From Bin55 sp009840545 (GTDB lineage: Bacteria; Pseudomonadota; Gammaproteobacteria; Pseudomonadales; Azotimanducaceae): DNA of 64,000 nt. The stretch lies in the NCBI GenBank assembly GCA_965208815.1, contig OZ242357.1, positions 1,488,001 to 1,552,000 on the forward strand, given 5' to 3'. The position numbers were made by a program, and so were the translations under genes. The notes under the pieces were generated by a model. It saw nothing but the letters and a program-made list of their open reading frames with translations, was not told the DNA's origin and did not search any database. Below are positions 36,046-45,436 of the stretch, piece after piece (position 1 is the stretch's first letter; every line of letters starts with the position of its first letter).

Positions 36046-37215
36046 TTGACTAAAGAGACTCGTGCTCTATCCAAAGTTCGAATCGTCGATCTGACGGATG
36101 AAAGGGCAATCTATGGGGTCAAACTCCTGGCTGATCTCGGCGCAGATGCCGTTCGTCCCGTACCGAAAGAAGGGGATCCACTAGAAAAACGCGGTCCCTT
36201 CGACGGGACTACTGGTCAGTCTCTTTGGTATGCGTTTCATGCCTCAAGCAGAAGACTATTCCATGTGACCGGTTCTAAGGAAAGCAAACGCCAGCTCCAA
36301 CGACTTTGCGAGAATGCGGACGTTGTCGTTGCAAATTCGGGACACCCTTTCGAGTCGATCTTAGACCTAGATGAAATTCGCAAGGAGAACAAGAAGTGTG
36401 TTGTAGTCGATTGCACTTCGTTCGGCAGAAAGGGGCCGTGGAAGAACTACCTTGCACCGGACTTGGTGGCGGGAGCACTCGGAGGATCGGTTGCCGTAAC
36501 CGGCGACGTGGATACACCACCCTTGAAACCTTTTGGAGACTTGAACTTTACCGTTTCGGGAGCTTACGTCGCAATCGCAGCGTTGGCTGGATTACGACAT
36601 GCAAGAGAGACTGGAGAAGGGCAGGTCATTCATGTGCCCGTTCATGAGTGCATCGCATCTTGCCTTGAGCACGTTTTCATGTTTTATTTGTTTGGCAATA
36701 TTTTTCGCAATGCTCGCGGAGGTGTTCTCAACCGCCGTGGAAGCTTGCATTGGACTGATCTGTATGAGGTCATGACCGCAAAGAACGGGCACATCATGGT
36801 TACTCCCACACCCAGTCTCGACAATCAGCTTGTCTGGTTAATTGAAGAAGATGCGTTTGATGATCTGTTGGATCCTAAGTACCAAGAACCGGGTGAAAGG
36901 GGTCAATGGGCTCGCCGTATGATGGATGTTCTAAGGTCTTGGGTTGCAGAAAAAGATGTTAAATCGTTGTTCTTTGACGCTCAGAAGCACCACGCTCCTT
37001 ACGGTTGGGTCCAGTCGATACCTCAGGTAGCCGAGAATCCCCAATTGGCAGCGCGCAATTGGTGGTCAACAGCGAAGATCGACGGAGACGACGTCAAGAT
37101 TTCGGGTGCTCCCTATCAAATGAGTGAATCAAAGACTAGCCCTCGAGACTTACCGAGTGTCTCTGTTTCCGATCAGGACGTACTTGAGGTGTGCGGTTGG
37201 AGAAAGTCCAGTTGA
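36046..37215 (+). CDS. CaiB/BaiF CoA-transferase family protein lacking the catalytic Asp
   Basis: A 389-residue class III CoA-transferase-fold protein. Family features include VRIVDLTDERAIYGVKLLADLGADAV, LVAGALGGSVAVTGD and the GLRHARETGEGQ segment. In active members an Asp sits four residues before the conserved Gly upstream of that segment (DxxxG); here the position reads FTVSG, so the covalent-catalysis Asp appears to be replaced by Phe. The next gene encodes a paralog that keeps it. Non-catalytic partners are known in heteromeric CoA-transferases such as BbsEF, so this is probably the structural partner. The start is TTG at 36046. It overlaps the next gene by about 25 bp. Confidence 0.8.
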   Translation: MTKETRALSKVRIVDLTDERAIYGVKLLADLGADAVRPVPKEGDPLEKRGPFDGTTGQSLWYAFHASSRRLFHVTGSKESKRQLQRLCENADVVVANSGHPFESILDLDEIRKENKKCVVVDCTSFGRKGPWKNYLAPDLVAGALGGSVAVTGDVDTPPLKPFGDLNFTVSGAYVAIAALAGLRHARETGEGQVIHVPVHECIASCLEHVFMFYLFGNIFRNARGGVLNRRGSLHWTDLYEVMTAKNGHIMVTPTPSLDNQLVWLIEEDAFDDLLDPKYQEPGERGQWARRMMDVLRSWVAEKDVKSLFFDAQKHHAPYGWVQSIPQVAENPQLAARNWWSTAKIDGDDVKISGAPYQMSESKTSPRDLPSVSVSDQDVLEVCGWRKSS

Positions 37216-38420
37216 GACCTCTGGAAGGAATCAAGATTCTCGACTTCACGCATGTGCTCGCTGGACCGTTTTGCACTCGATTATTGGCGGACATGGGAGC
37301 CGACGTAGTCAAGGTGAATTCGGAATCCCGAATGCAAATAAATGCTCCTGCGGGACCGTACTTCACCATGTGGAACCGTAACAAACGCACGATTTCTCTT
37401 GACATGAATCACGAACCGGCTCGCAAGGTTGCTGGCCAGCTTGCTCAAATGGCCGATGTTGTTATTGACAATTTCTCAATGGGTGTGTTGGATCGGTGGG
37501 GTATCGGGTTCGACGATGTCAGCCAGGTCAATGGCAAGGTTATCTATGTTCAGATGTCGGGAATGGGAAGTGGCGGTCCTTGGTCAAGTTTCGTCACATA
37601 TGCGCCAACGATCCATGCCCTTGCAGGGCTGACCTACACAACCGGTGTATCTGGACGAGAGAACATTGGACTTGGTTTCTCGTACAACGATCATCAGGCT
37701 GGATTGCATGCCGCAGTAGCTGTCCTAAGTGCTATTGAAGCTCGAAGGCACTCAGGAAAAGGCCAGCGAATCGATATTTCCCAGTTCGAAGTTGCTGTGA
37801 ACCTGCTTGGCCCAACGTTCATGCATTACTTTCGTAATGATCAACCGACTGAACCAAGTGGAAACGACTTGCAATACGACAGAATCGCTCCCCATGGTTG
37901 CTACCGCTGTAAAGACTCGGTTGTAGATGGGGAACTGAGCGAAAGATGGATTGCGATCGCTTGTCTCGACGACGCACATTGGAATTCGTTGTGCGATGCG
38001 ATGAATCGTCCCGACTGGACTAAAGACCTTCGACTCGAGACTGCTGAAGGACGCTATGTGCAACGACGGTATGTCGATGAACAGATAGGAAAATGGACGA
38101 GCGAATTTGATCCATTGATCCTGATGGAAGAGCTTCAGGGTATGGGTGTACCCGCGGGAGTGGTACAGGACGGTCGTGACCTGATGGAAAACGATCCTCA
38201 GTTACAGGAGTCAAAGTTCATCCGCACAATTGAGGAACCCCATCCGAGAATGGGAGAGACCTATGCAGACAAACTTCCCATCGAGTTTGAATCCACTCCT
38301 TGCGAAATTTACAAGCGTGCACGTTTACTAGGAGAAGACAACGAGTCGGTACTCTCAGATTGGCTCGGCATCGACAAGGAAACTGTGCAGAAGGGAGAAG
38401 AGGACGGATATTTCCGTTAG
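37191..38420 (+). CDS. CaiB/BaiF CoA-transferase, catalytically complete subunit
   Basis: A 409-residue class III CoA-transferase moving CoA between carboxylic acids. The N-terminus has GIKILDFTHVLAGPFCTRLLADMGADVVKV. The presumed catalytic Asp lies in YNDHQAGLHAAVAVL, in the DxxxG pattern, followed by ARRHSGKGQRIDIS. The start is uncertain: GTG at 37191 or TTG at 37197; both overlap the previous gene, supporting translational coupling and a heteromeric enzyme. A dipeptidase gene follows after 5 bp. The acyl substrate is unknown. Confidence 0.85.
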   Translation: MRLEKVQLRPLEGIKILDFTHVLAGPFCTRLLADMGADVVKVNSESRMQINAPAGPYFTMWNRNKRTISLDMNHEPARKVAGQLAQMADVVIDNFSMGVLDRWGIGFDDVSQVNGKVIYVQMSGMGSGGPWSSFVTYAPTIHALAGLTYTTGVSGRENIGLGFSYNDHQAGLHAAVAVLSAIEARRHSGKGQRIDISQFEVAVNLLGPTFMHYFRNDQPTEPSGNDLQYDRIAPHGCYRCKDSVVDGELSERWIAIACLDDAHWNSLCDAMNRPDWTKDLRLETAEGRYVQRRYVDEQIGKWTSEFDPLILMEELQGMGVPAGVVQDGRDLMENDPQLQESKFIRTIEEPHPRMGETYADKLPIEFESTPCEIYKRARLLGEDNESVLSDWLGIDKETVQKGEEDGYFR

Positions 38421-38425
38421 AAGTT

Positions 38426-39664
38426 ATGCGCAATCGTTCATTGCAATTAGGGTTCGGCGGTCTCCTGTGCACAGTATGGTTAACGACCAGCTGTTCCAAT
38501 CAGACTGAAGATCGATCCGATTTTTCCGCGGAGGAATTTACACGAGAGGCGTTAGTTGTTGATTCCCACATCGATACTCCGTATGCAGTGTGGCGAAATA
38601 ACCGCGATGTCATTCTTGGCAACTCGACGCTTGAATTCGACTATCCGAGAGCCGTTGAAGGCGGTTTGGATGTTGCATTCATGGTGGCTTTCGTTCCCCC
38701 TTCAATGGAGGAAGATGGAACTGCAACAGAATTCGCAGACAAAATGTTTGACTACATTGAAAGCCTCGAAACGCATGCGCCAAGCAAAGTCGCTATAGCG
38801 ACGTGCACTAACGACGTAAGAACAATAAAGAAACAGGGAAAGGTTGCTTTGCCCATTGGGATCGAGAATGGTGCTCCACTTGACGGCGATCTGGAGAATC
38901 TTCGGTACTTTCGCGATAGAGGTGCTTCCTACATCACCATAGTTCATGGCAAGAACAATCACCTCTCCGACTCGTCTTACGATGACACCGAAAGATGGGG
39001 AGGACTATCGCCCTTCGGGCGTGTCGTTATTGAAGCGATGAATGAAGTGGGCATAGTAATAGACATGTCGCACCTTAGCGATAAGGCTGCATGGGAAGTT
39101 CTGGAAATCACTAAGGTTCCTGTTGCTGCCACTCATTCATCACTGCGACACTTTGTGCCTGGATTCCACAGAAATATCCCGGACGAAATGGTAATGGCTG
39201 TTGCGGAAACTGGAGGCGTCGTCATGATTAACTTTGGCAGTGGATTTGTTAGTGCGCCTGCAAGGAAGTGGTCTGACACGCGCAAAGAGTTGATCAATGA
39301 GTTGCGTGGTAAGTACCCCGAGGATGAAGCGATGGTGACCAGTATGGTTCGAGCCTACGAGGACGAGAATCCATATCCCTATGCTTCAGTGGAGATCGTA
39401 GTCGATCACATTGATAGGGTGGTTCAGCTAACAAGCATTGATCATGTGGGCTTGGGATCTGACTATGAAGGAGTGGGACCTACGATGCCGCCCGACTTAA
39501 AGGATGTATCGAAGTATCCAATTGTCGTTCAGGAACTCTGGGATCGAGGATATTCCCGCGAGGATATTCTGAAAGTCTTGGGTGAAAACTATATGCGTGT
39601 GTGGGCTGAGAACGAGCGATATGCGCAATCGCGTGGGAATCCCGTGAGTTGCCGACTAGACTAG
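38426..39664 (+). CDS. M19 membrane dipeptidase, lipoprotein
   Basis: A 412-residue zinc dipeptidase anchored as a lipoprotein (signal peptide then LTTSC, Cys23). Binuclear-zinc residues are present: HID at 48-50 (VVDSHIDTP), the bridging Glu in LPIGIENGAP, His in THSSLRHFVPGFHRN, and Asp in DHVGLGSDYEGVG. The family hydrolyses a range of dipeptides. The ATG at 38426 is chosen because it gives the signal peptide directly; a longer in-frame start lies inside the upstream gene. It is 5 bp after the CoA-transferase gene, an unusual partnership. Confidence 0.88.
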   Translation: MRNRSLQLGFGGLLCTVWLTTSCSNQTEDRSDFSAEEFTREALVVDSHIDTPYAVWRNNRDVILGNSTLEFDYPRAVEGGLDVAFMVAFVPPSMEEDGTATEFADKMFDYIESLETHAPSKVAIATCTNDVRTIKKQGKVALPIGIENGAPLDGDLENLRYFRDRGASYITIVHGKNNHLSDSSYDDTERWGGLSPFGRVVIEAMNEVGIVIDMSHLSDKAAWEVLEITKVPVAATHSSLRHFVPGFHRNIPDEMVMAVAETGGVVMINFGSGFVSAPARKWSDTRKELINELRGKYPEDEAMVTSMVRAYEDENPYPYASVEIVVDHIDRVVQLTSIDHVGLGSDYEGVGPTMPPDLKDVSKYPIVVQELWDRGYSREDILKVLGENYMRVWAENERYAQSRGNPVSCRLD

Positions 39665-39672
39665 ATTTACGA

Positions 39673-40803
39673 CTAGCTGAACAGTCGCATTTCCGACACT
39701 TTGGCAGCGAATCTCTCTCCAATCCGAATGTATCCTGCTGGATTTGGGTGTAAGTCGTCGGGTAGGTCATCCGAGTCTGCTGACCCAAACAGTTCAAGTC
39801 CATTGACGTAATGGAGATTGGAGTCTCCTTTCTTTCTTCGGGCCGCGACGATTTCCTCCATGAGTGTTCGAATTCTCTGCAGGGTGAGACAACCTTGTCG
39901 CAAAGCTTCAAACCCTTCAATGGTTTCGAACCTACCCTGGCTGTTTGGAATAGTGGGTCCAGGCTTTGTTTCTGCACTGGGACAGTAGATTGGTGAACAG
40001 AGAATCAATGGCGTCGTTTGGTGGACTTCTCGGATCGTGTCCAGAAATCCATGGAACATGGGTGAGAACACGCGTTCTCGGAGCGAGTCCATGTTTACGA
40101 TGTTGATACCGACTTTCAAGCTGATGATCTGTGCATTCAAGTCTCGGATCGTTCTCGCGACGAAAGGATCAAGATGGCATTGACCCCCAAATCCCAAATT
40201 GATAAGAGAGTATTGCAATCGTCGGGAGGCAACAGCTGGCCATGTCTCAGCGGGCATCTGTGCTTCCATGCAGTGGCTAATAGAGCTGCCGTAATGCACC
40301 CAACATGGGCGAGAATCGGCGAAACAGGTCACAGAGCAGTCATCGTCGATATGTAGGTTTCGCATTTCGACATAAGCATTGTGGGGCAGCCACAATTGCA
40401 AGTTTTTCATTCCTGGAAGCAATCCTCGAAACCATGCAATCTCGCTAGAACCACGCTCAACTTTGTACCCGGCAGGCTCTGACGCATCTAGTACGATGCG
40501 GTTGCCACTTGTGACTTGCGCTTCGTGTAGCTCTCCTTCGTGTTCAAGGTTCACTGATACCTTCGATTGGCCAAGCATTCGCGTGACCAACAGTTCGAGC
40601 CCTACATTTTTAGAGGCGGTTTGGAATTGCAGACGAACGCCAGATGGAATTCTGGCCATCACACCAAGACCATCCGGAACCTGGGGGTGGGTCCAAAGAG
40701 GAAGACGGTTTGGTCGCAAACCAGTAGAGCTACTTTCGAGGTGCTGTGCCCCAATGCACTCGACTGAATCTGGAATTAACGAGCGTAGGGGAAGTGCGGA
40801 CAA
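39673..40803 (-). CDS. SGNH/GDSL-type hydrolase
   Basis: A 376-residue esterase-like protein. Residues ~30-155 look like an all-beta N-terminal domain. The SGNH domain follows: VHYGSSISH (nucleophile Ser173, GSS in place of GDS), a NLGFGGQ block II, KVGINIVN block III, and PDDLHPNPAGY with D349 and H352 in block V. Such enzymes deacylate or demethylate lipids, sugars or other esters. No signal peptide is evident. It converges with the dipeptidase gene (8 bp gap). Substrate unknown. Confidence 0.8.
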   Translation of the reverse strand: MSALPLRSLIPDSVECIGAQHLESSSTGLRPNRLPLWTHPQVPDGLGVMARIPSGVRLQFQTASKNVGLELLVTRMLGQSKVSVNLEHEGELHEAQVTSGNRIVLDASEPAGYKVERGSSEIAWFRGLLPGMKNLQLWLPHNAYVEMRNLHIDDDCSVTCFADSRPCWVHYGSSISHCMEAQMPAETWPAVASRRLQYSLINLGFGGQCHLDPFVARTIRDLNAQIISLKVGINIVNMDSLRERVFSPMFHGFLDTIREVHQTTPLILCSPIYCPSAETKPGPTIPNSQGRFETIEGFEALRQGCLTLQRIRTLMEEIVAARRKKGDSNLHYVNGLELFGSADSDDLPDDLHPNPAGYIRIGERFAAKVSEMRLFS

Positions 40804-40865
40804 TTCAGTTCGTACGCCGCAATCTAATCGACCGTGTTGAGTGGCTCTACGTGGCTCTCAAATAA

Positions 40866-42194
40866 CTAGAACACTATTGGCAAAGTTCGATTCTTGCGTG
40901 CCACGCGAATCATATGTATTTCTTCTAGTTCCTTAACTACGCTGTGAAATTGTTCAAGCGACACGATTCGAGCACGACCGACGTGAGTGATGACATCGTT
41001 CTTGCGCAATCCGTTTACAAATGCGCTACTGGTAGTTTCGACTTCTTTTACTACCACCCCCTTTTCTTGGGTGAACTTGTAACTCTCGTGAGAAGGCTTG
41101 AGCTCCCCTAACACGACGCCTTTAAATTGTGGAATGACATCGGTACCCAATATATCGGATACTTCAGTAAGCTCTGCTTGTATGCTTCGGGTTGATCCAT
41201 TCCTGACAAATTCCACTTTGACAACTTCTCCGACACGTTTCAGTCCCAATTGAGCTATCAGGGAGTTGTGATCCAATACTTCTTCATCATCGATGGCCAC
41301 AATTACATCGTTGATCTTCAAGCCGGCACGATCAGCGGAAGACCCTTCTATCACATCGTCTACAAGCGCGCCTTTCAGGGACTCTAGGTTGTTGATATCC
41401 GCAATTATCTGAGTTACCTCTTCGACACCGATTCCCAGCACGCCACGACTCACCTGTCCGTGCTCTATCAGCTGCGACAAGATGGATGTAACCATATTCG
41501 ACGGAATTGCGAATCCAATTCCAATGCTACCTGTGGTTCCGATGATTGCTGTATTAATACCAATAACATTTCCTTCAAGATCTACAAGTGGACCACCGGA
41601 ATTACCGGGATTGATGGATGCATCGGTTTGGATGAAGTCTTCATACCTCTCGATGCCGAGACCAGTCCGGCCTAAAGCACTGACGATTCCTGACGTTACA
41701 GTTTGTCCGAACCCGAAAGGATTTCCTATGGCGACGACAAAGTCACCCACTCGTAACTCATCAGAGTCGCCAAATTCAAGCTCTTGAAGGTCCGTTGCGT
41801 CAATCTTGAGAACTGCCACATCCGTATGACGGTCGCTGCCAATGACAGTGGCCTCGAATTCGCGACGATCTAGCAGCGTTACTACGATTTTCTCGGCCTC
41901 ATCGACCACGTGGTGGTTCGTAACGACATAACCAGCTTCTGCATCCACAATCAGCCCCGATCCAGCACTAGTGCCACGTCGAGTTTCACGTTGCGGGAAT
42001 GGCCCCCAATACCCGCGTATCGTTGTGACCTGCTTGAGTTTTGTCACCTTGATGTTCACAACTGCAGGAGTTACGTCTTCCAACATAGGTGCAAGTGATG
42101 TCCTGCCATCTAGAGGCAAACCATGAACATAGCCTGCGACGCAAACAACACCGAGCAACAAAATTGCCATTACACGTGACGAATTGCCTAGCAT
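40866..42194 (-). CDS. Do-like periplasmic serine protease (HtrA/DegP family)
   Basis: A 442-residue periplasmic protease/chaperone. Signal peptide residues 1-25; trypsin-like domain with catalytic H95 (TNHHVV), D125 (HTDVAVL) and S199 (NPGNSGGP). Two PDZ domains follow, about 250-340 and 350-435. The size and two PDZ domains fit DegQ/DegP. It degrades misfolded envelope proteins and probably supports the lipoproteins and exported repeat proteins encoded here. Single gene, with a 161 bp gap from the FAD monooxygenase gene. Confidence 0.9.
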   Translation of the reverse strand: MLGNSSRVMAILLLGVVCVAGYVHGLPLDGRTSLAPMLEDVTPAVVNIKVTKLKQVTTIRGYWGPFPQRETRRGTSAGSGLIVDAEAGYVVTNHHVVDEAEKIVVTLLDRREFEATVIGSDRHTDVAVLKIDATDLQELEFGDSDELRVGDFVVAIGNPFGFGQTVTSGIVSALGRTGLGIERYEDFIQTDASINPGNSGGPLVDLEGNVIGINTAIIGTTGSIGIGFAIPSNMVTSILSQLIEHGQVSRGVLGIGVEEVTQIIADINNLESLKGALVDDVIEGSSADRAGLKINDVIVAIDDEEVLDHNSLIAQLGLKRVGEVVKVEFVRNGSTRSIQAELTEVSDILGTDVIPQFKGVVLGELKPSHESYKFTQEKGVVVKEVETTSSAFVNGLRKNDVITHVGRARIVSLEQFHSVVKELEEIHMIRVARKNRTLPIVF

Positions 42195-42355
42195 TCAGAC
42201 CTCCACATTTGTTCTTTATGTAGCTTGGAAATCAACATCTACAAGAACAGCCGTCAAACTGACAAAGATGTTTCAAGCGAAACACCCAGCCTTGTTACGA
42301 AGCGTTCTTTGTACTCAAAGTACATAGATAGGTGCGAGAGAGAAAAGTTCAAGCA

Positions 42356-43531
42356 CTAGCTGTCTATACGAGACGCCTCCGAAGCATATATGTTACGCAC
42401 AATTTCACCAGTCGCCCACTTTGCACTCACGTCCCGTAGCCACGAAAACGGTGCGGGTAGGTGATAGACATGACCCATCCGCACTGAACGTCTCTGAATT
42501 GAGTTTGTTCGGGCAAGCCGCATCTTTTCGTAGTCTCTTAATGCACTCGAAACGTCTGTTGGGTACTCGTCCAAGCAGTTTGATAGAGTGAACGCGTCTT
42601 CAATTGCTAAAGCCGCTCCCTGTGCCAAGAAAGGAAGAACGCAATGACAAGCGTCCCCGATTAGTGTACAGCGTCCTCTAGTCCATCCGCCTGTTAGTTT
42701 GTCGTGACGAAATAATCCCCATCTGAAGAGCTTTGGTTGGTCAACTCGGTCTAACAATTCGAAGACGTCCTTGTGCCAACCCACGAAACACGATTGTAGG
42801 TCGGCCAGAGTGCCGCGTTCGCTCCATGTTTCATCCAGATGGCTGCTTGACCGAGTAATGAATACACAATTGATTTGACCGTGTTCATCAACCGGATAGG
42901 TCACTACGTGACTTCGCGGGCCACACCAAACAGTGGTTCGTTGCGAGACCAAGTCGGTGGATTCCGATCGAATGGTCGTTCGCCATGCATGCCACTTAGA
43001 AAATGGAGGATCGGAGATTTGCCCGATTAATCCTCGGATTGTTGAACGTGCTCCATCTGCTCCCACAACTAGGCATCCTTTTGACTCCGCTCCGTTGCTG
43101 CTAACCGATGCACCGGTTTCCCATTGATCAAGAGAATCGACGTTTTCGTTCTCCCGAAGCTCAACGTGTCGGTCATCACGAACGTAGCTCACTAGTACGT
43201 CTACCAATTCCGATCTCAGGATTTGCAGGTAGGGAGTAGCGCAGTGTTTCTCAACTATGGAGCCTAGTGGGATACGTGACGTGACACGACCAGTTCGCCA
43301 GTGGCGTGTGACAATTTCGGTTGAGACACGCGCTCTTGCCAATAGAAGTTTCTTCAGTCCAGCCTGAAATAGCAGATCAGTTGCATTGGGCGACAACTGA
43401 ATTCCGGTTCCCGTTGTGTCTTCGAATTTGTTTCGTTCAAAGACTACGCTTGGTAAGCCCTTCTTGCTCAGTGCAAGCGCTAAACAGAGACCCGCAATTC
43501 CTCCCCCGACAACTAGTACACGGGACCGCAT
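42356..43531 (-). CDS. FAD-dependent monooxygenase (salicylate-hydroxylase-like)
   Basis: A 391-residue group A flavoprotein hydroxylase. The dinucleotide-binding motif VLVVGGGIAGL is at the N-terminus, the DG motif is in VVGADGARSTIRG, and GDACHCVLPFLAQGAALAIEDA contacts the FAD ribityl. These enzymes hydroxylate aromatic rings with NAD(P)H and O2. The start at 43531 lies 1 bp after the stop of the PhyH gene; longer in-frame starts overlap that gene and are less likely. It ends a six-gene minus-strand run beginning with the epimerase and modABC. Confidence 0.82.
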   Translation of the reverse strand: MRSRVLVVGGGIAGLCLALALSKKGLPSVVFERNKFEDTTGTGIQLSPNATDLLFQAGLKKLLLARARVSTEIVTRHWRTGRVTSRIPLGSIVEKHCATPYLQILRSELVDVLVSYVRDDRHVELRENENVDSLDQWETGASVSSNGAESKGCLVVGADGARSTIRGLIGQISDPPFSKWHAWRTTIRSESTDLVSQRTTVWCGPRSHVVTYPVDEHGQINCVFITRSSSHLDETWSERGTLADLQSCFVGWHKDVFELLDRVDQPKLFRWGLFRHDKLTGGWTRGRCTLIGDACHCVLPFLAQGAALAIEDAFTLSNCLDEYPTDVSSALRDYEKMRLARTNSIQRRSVRMGHVYHLPAPFSWLRDVSAKWATGEIVRNIYASEASRIDS

Positions 43532-43532
43532 T

Positions 43533-44327
43533 TCAATTGGGCTTGTCCAGAATAGATCGAGGATCTCCGGCATCTATGTGGCCCACGCCGGCAAGACTCG
43601 CACGCAATCCAATGATGCGTTGAAGCTCGTCGGGAAACGTACGTAGCTTGGTTCGGGAGTGCGCCAACATTAGATTTTCTTGCTGACGTTGCGAACCGGC
43701 ACAGTAGTTGATAGTGAGAGCCCATCGCCGTTCATTCGATTGGTTGGCTCCGCCTCCGTGATAGCAAGTTCCCACGACAAAACAAATGCTTCCCTTTGGC
43801 ATTTCCGCAGCAATAGTAGAAAGCGGTTTGGCTTCTTCTTTGGATGTGTCTCGAGAATATTGAGGGTAGTGGTCAAACTTGTGACTACCTCTGACTAGGC
43901 GCGTCGCACCATTCGACTCTGTAAAGTCTGAGAGTGCCCACATCGTGTTGCAGACAAGATTCTTGTGTGGACGACGCATTCCATAGAGTTGGTCATCACA
44001 ATGAATCGCCTGAGCTGTCTCGCCTGGATCGATGACCGCGGTACCCATGGTGGATAGCAGCATGTCGTCTCCCAGAACACCACGAACTACTTCAAGCACC
44101 AAGGGGTGTATGGCGACACGCTCCCAGACTTCAGCCTTGTTTAACAGGTCGAAATACCGAAGAGTCCTATAGCCGGTGAACTCACTTTGCTGGAGAGAGG
44201 GTGGTCCTATTTGCTCGAGACGAGAAATCTCATTTCGAATCTCGTCGCAAAAGTTCAAGTCAATTGCATCTTGTGCGATGCTGTAACCGTGATCTTCAAT
44301 GTTCTGAATATGTTGCGCTGAATTCAT
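43533..44327 (-). CDS. Phytanoyl-CoA dioxygenase (PhyH) family protein
   Basis: A 264-residue Fe(II)/2-oxoglutarate oxygenase. Iron ligands H109 and D111 (AIHCDDQL) and distal H190 (TCYHGGGAN); R200/R201 for 2-oxoglutarate. The segment LVRGSHKFDHYPQ is typical. It lies 19 bp downstream of modC and 1 bp before the FAD monooxygenase start, so two oxygenases end an operon that begins with molybdate uptake. Substrate unknown. Confidence 0.86.
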   Translation of the reverse strand: MNSAQHIQNIEDHGYSIAQDAIDLNFCDEIRNEISRLEQIGPPSLQQSEFTGYRTLRYFDLLNKAEVWERVAIHPLVLEVVRGVLGDDMLLSTMGTAVIDPGETAQAIHCDDQLYGMRRPHKNLVCNTMWALSDFTESNGATRLVRGSHKFDHYPQYSRDTSKEEAKPLSTIAAEMPKGSICFVVGTCYHGGGANQSNERRWALTINYCAGSQRQQENLMLAHSRTKLRTFPDELQRIIGLRASLAGVGHIDAGDPRSILDKPN

Positions 44328-44346
44328 GAGTCTTGGTAAAAGCCTC

Positions 44347-45435
44347 TTAATACTCGATGGTGACGCTCTTGATTAGTGCAAAGACCTGGCTACCTACATT
44401 CAACCCCAAATCGAAAACCGATGCCCGAGTGACCAATGCACGAATGACTTCATCTCCGCAACTTACCTGCACTTCGCAGTGTGGAGCCTCCGCACGATCT
44501 TCGATATGGAGCACTTTGCCTTTCAAGATGTTGCGGATACTAATTTCTTCGGGTCTAGTGGTTGCTAGTGAGACGTCTCTCGCCCGGACGCGAAATCGTA
44601 CATCTTCTCCAGCATCGATCAAGTCTTGTGTCGGCACGACAAGTTCCTGTTCGCATGAACTGAGGTAGGTCAGGTGAAAGACTGGATCGTGCCTCAGGAT
44701 TTTGCCATGCAAGAAAGTGCCAGCTTCGAACTCATCAAGGACATCGTCAGTCCCCTTCAGGTTCTGTAGGACTGCTGTTGTCTCGCCTTCCTTGTGGACT
44801 CTCCCATTTCGCAACACAACTGTTCGTTCGCACAAAGCGGCTGCCTCACTCAGGCTATGGGTAACGAACAGCATTGGCACTTGGTGTTCACCTAAGACGG
44901 ACTTGAGATAGGGAACGAATTCTGCCTTGCGATCTACGTCTACGGATGCCAGTGGTTCGTCGAGCATCAAGAGTTTTGGTTTGCACATCAGAGCTTGTGC
45001 CAGCGCGATGCGACTAACCTCACCACCCGAAAGCGCATGAGGTCTACGATCTAGTAAGTCTCTTACGTTTAACGAATCTATGATGACATCAACTGGAATT
45101 CCATCACTTCGAGCATCTTTGCGTCTTGCGAGGAAATCAGCGAATCGAAGATTGTCCCTAACACTCAAATGGGGGAGCAATACGGGTGACTGAGACATAT
45201 AGCCAACCGGTCGCTTATGAACTGGCATACAAGTTCCAGAAGCCGTGTCGAGCCAAACTGAATCGTCGATTGAAATTCTTCCATCGACGGGAGTCAATCC
45301 CACTACACATCTTAGAAGTGTCGTCTTGCCGCTTCCGTTCGGACCGATGATTGCAGTTGCACAGTTCAATGGAATGTTTGTTGAGACATCCAAAGTAAAG
45401 TCTGGATATTGGGCGTTCAAACTTACCTGCAACAT
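44347..45435 (-). CDS. modC: Molybdate ABC transporter ATP-binding protein
   Basis: A 362-residue ATPase energising molybdate import. Walker A GPNGSGKT at 31-38, signature LSGGE at 135-139, Walker B LMLDE at 156-160, and a switch histidine in FVTHSLSEA. The last ~70 residues form a TOBE/Mop domain (ISIRNILKGKVLHIEDR... GSQVFALIKSVTIEY), as expected for ModC. It starts 1 bp after modB. Tungstate or sulfate importers share the fold, but the order with ModA- and ModB-type proteins and the TOBE domain support molybdate. Confidence 0.88.
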   Translation of the reverse strand: MLQVSLNAQYPDFTLDVSTNIPLNCATAIIGPNGSGKTTLLRCVVGLTPVDGRISIDDSVWLDTASGTCMPVHKRPVGYMSQSPVLLPHLSVRDNLRFADFLARRKDARSDGIPVDVIIDSLNVRDLLDRRPHALSGGEVSRIALAQALMCKPKLLMLDEPLASVDVDRKAEFVPYLKSVLGEHQVPMLFVTHSLSEAAALCERTVVLRNGRVHKEGETTAVLQNLKGTDDVLDEFEAGTFLHGKILRHDPVFHLTYLSSCEQELVVPTQDLIDAGEDVRFRVRARDVSLATTRPEEISIRNILKGKVLHIEDRAEAPHCEVQVSCGDEVIRALVTRASVFDLGLNVGSQVFALIKSVTIEY

Positions 45436-45436
45436 G

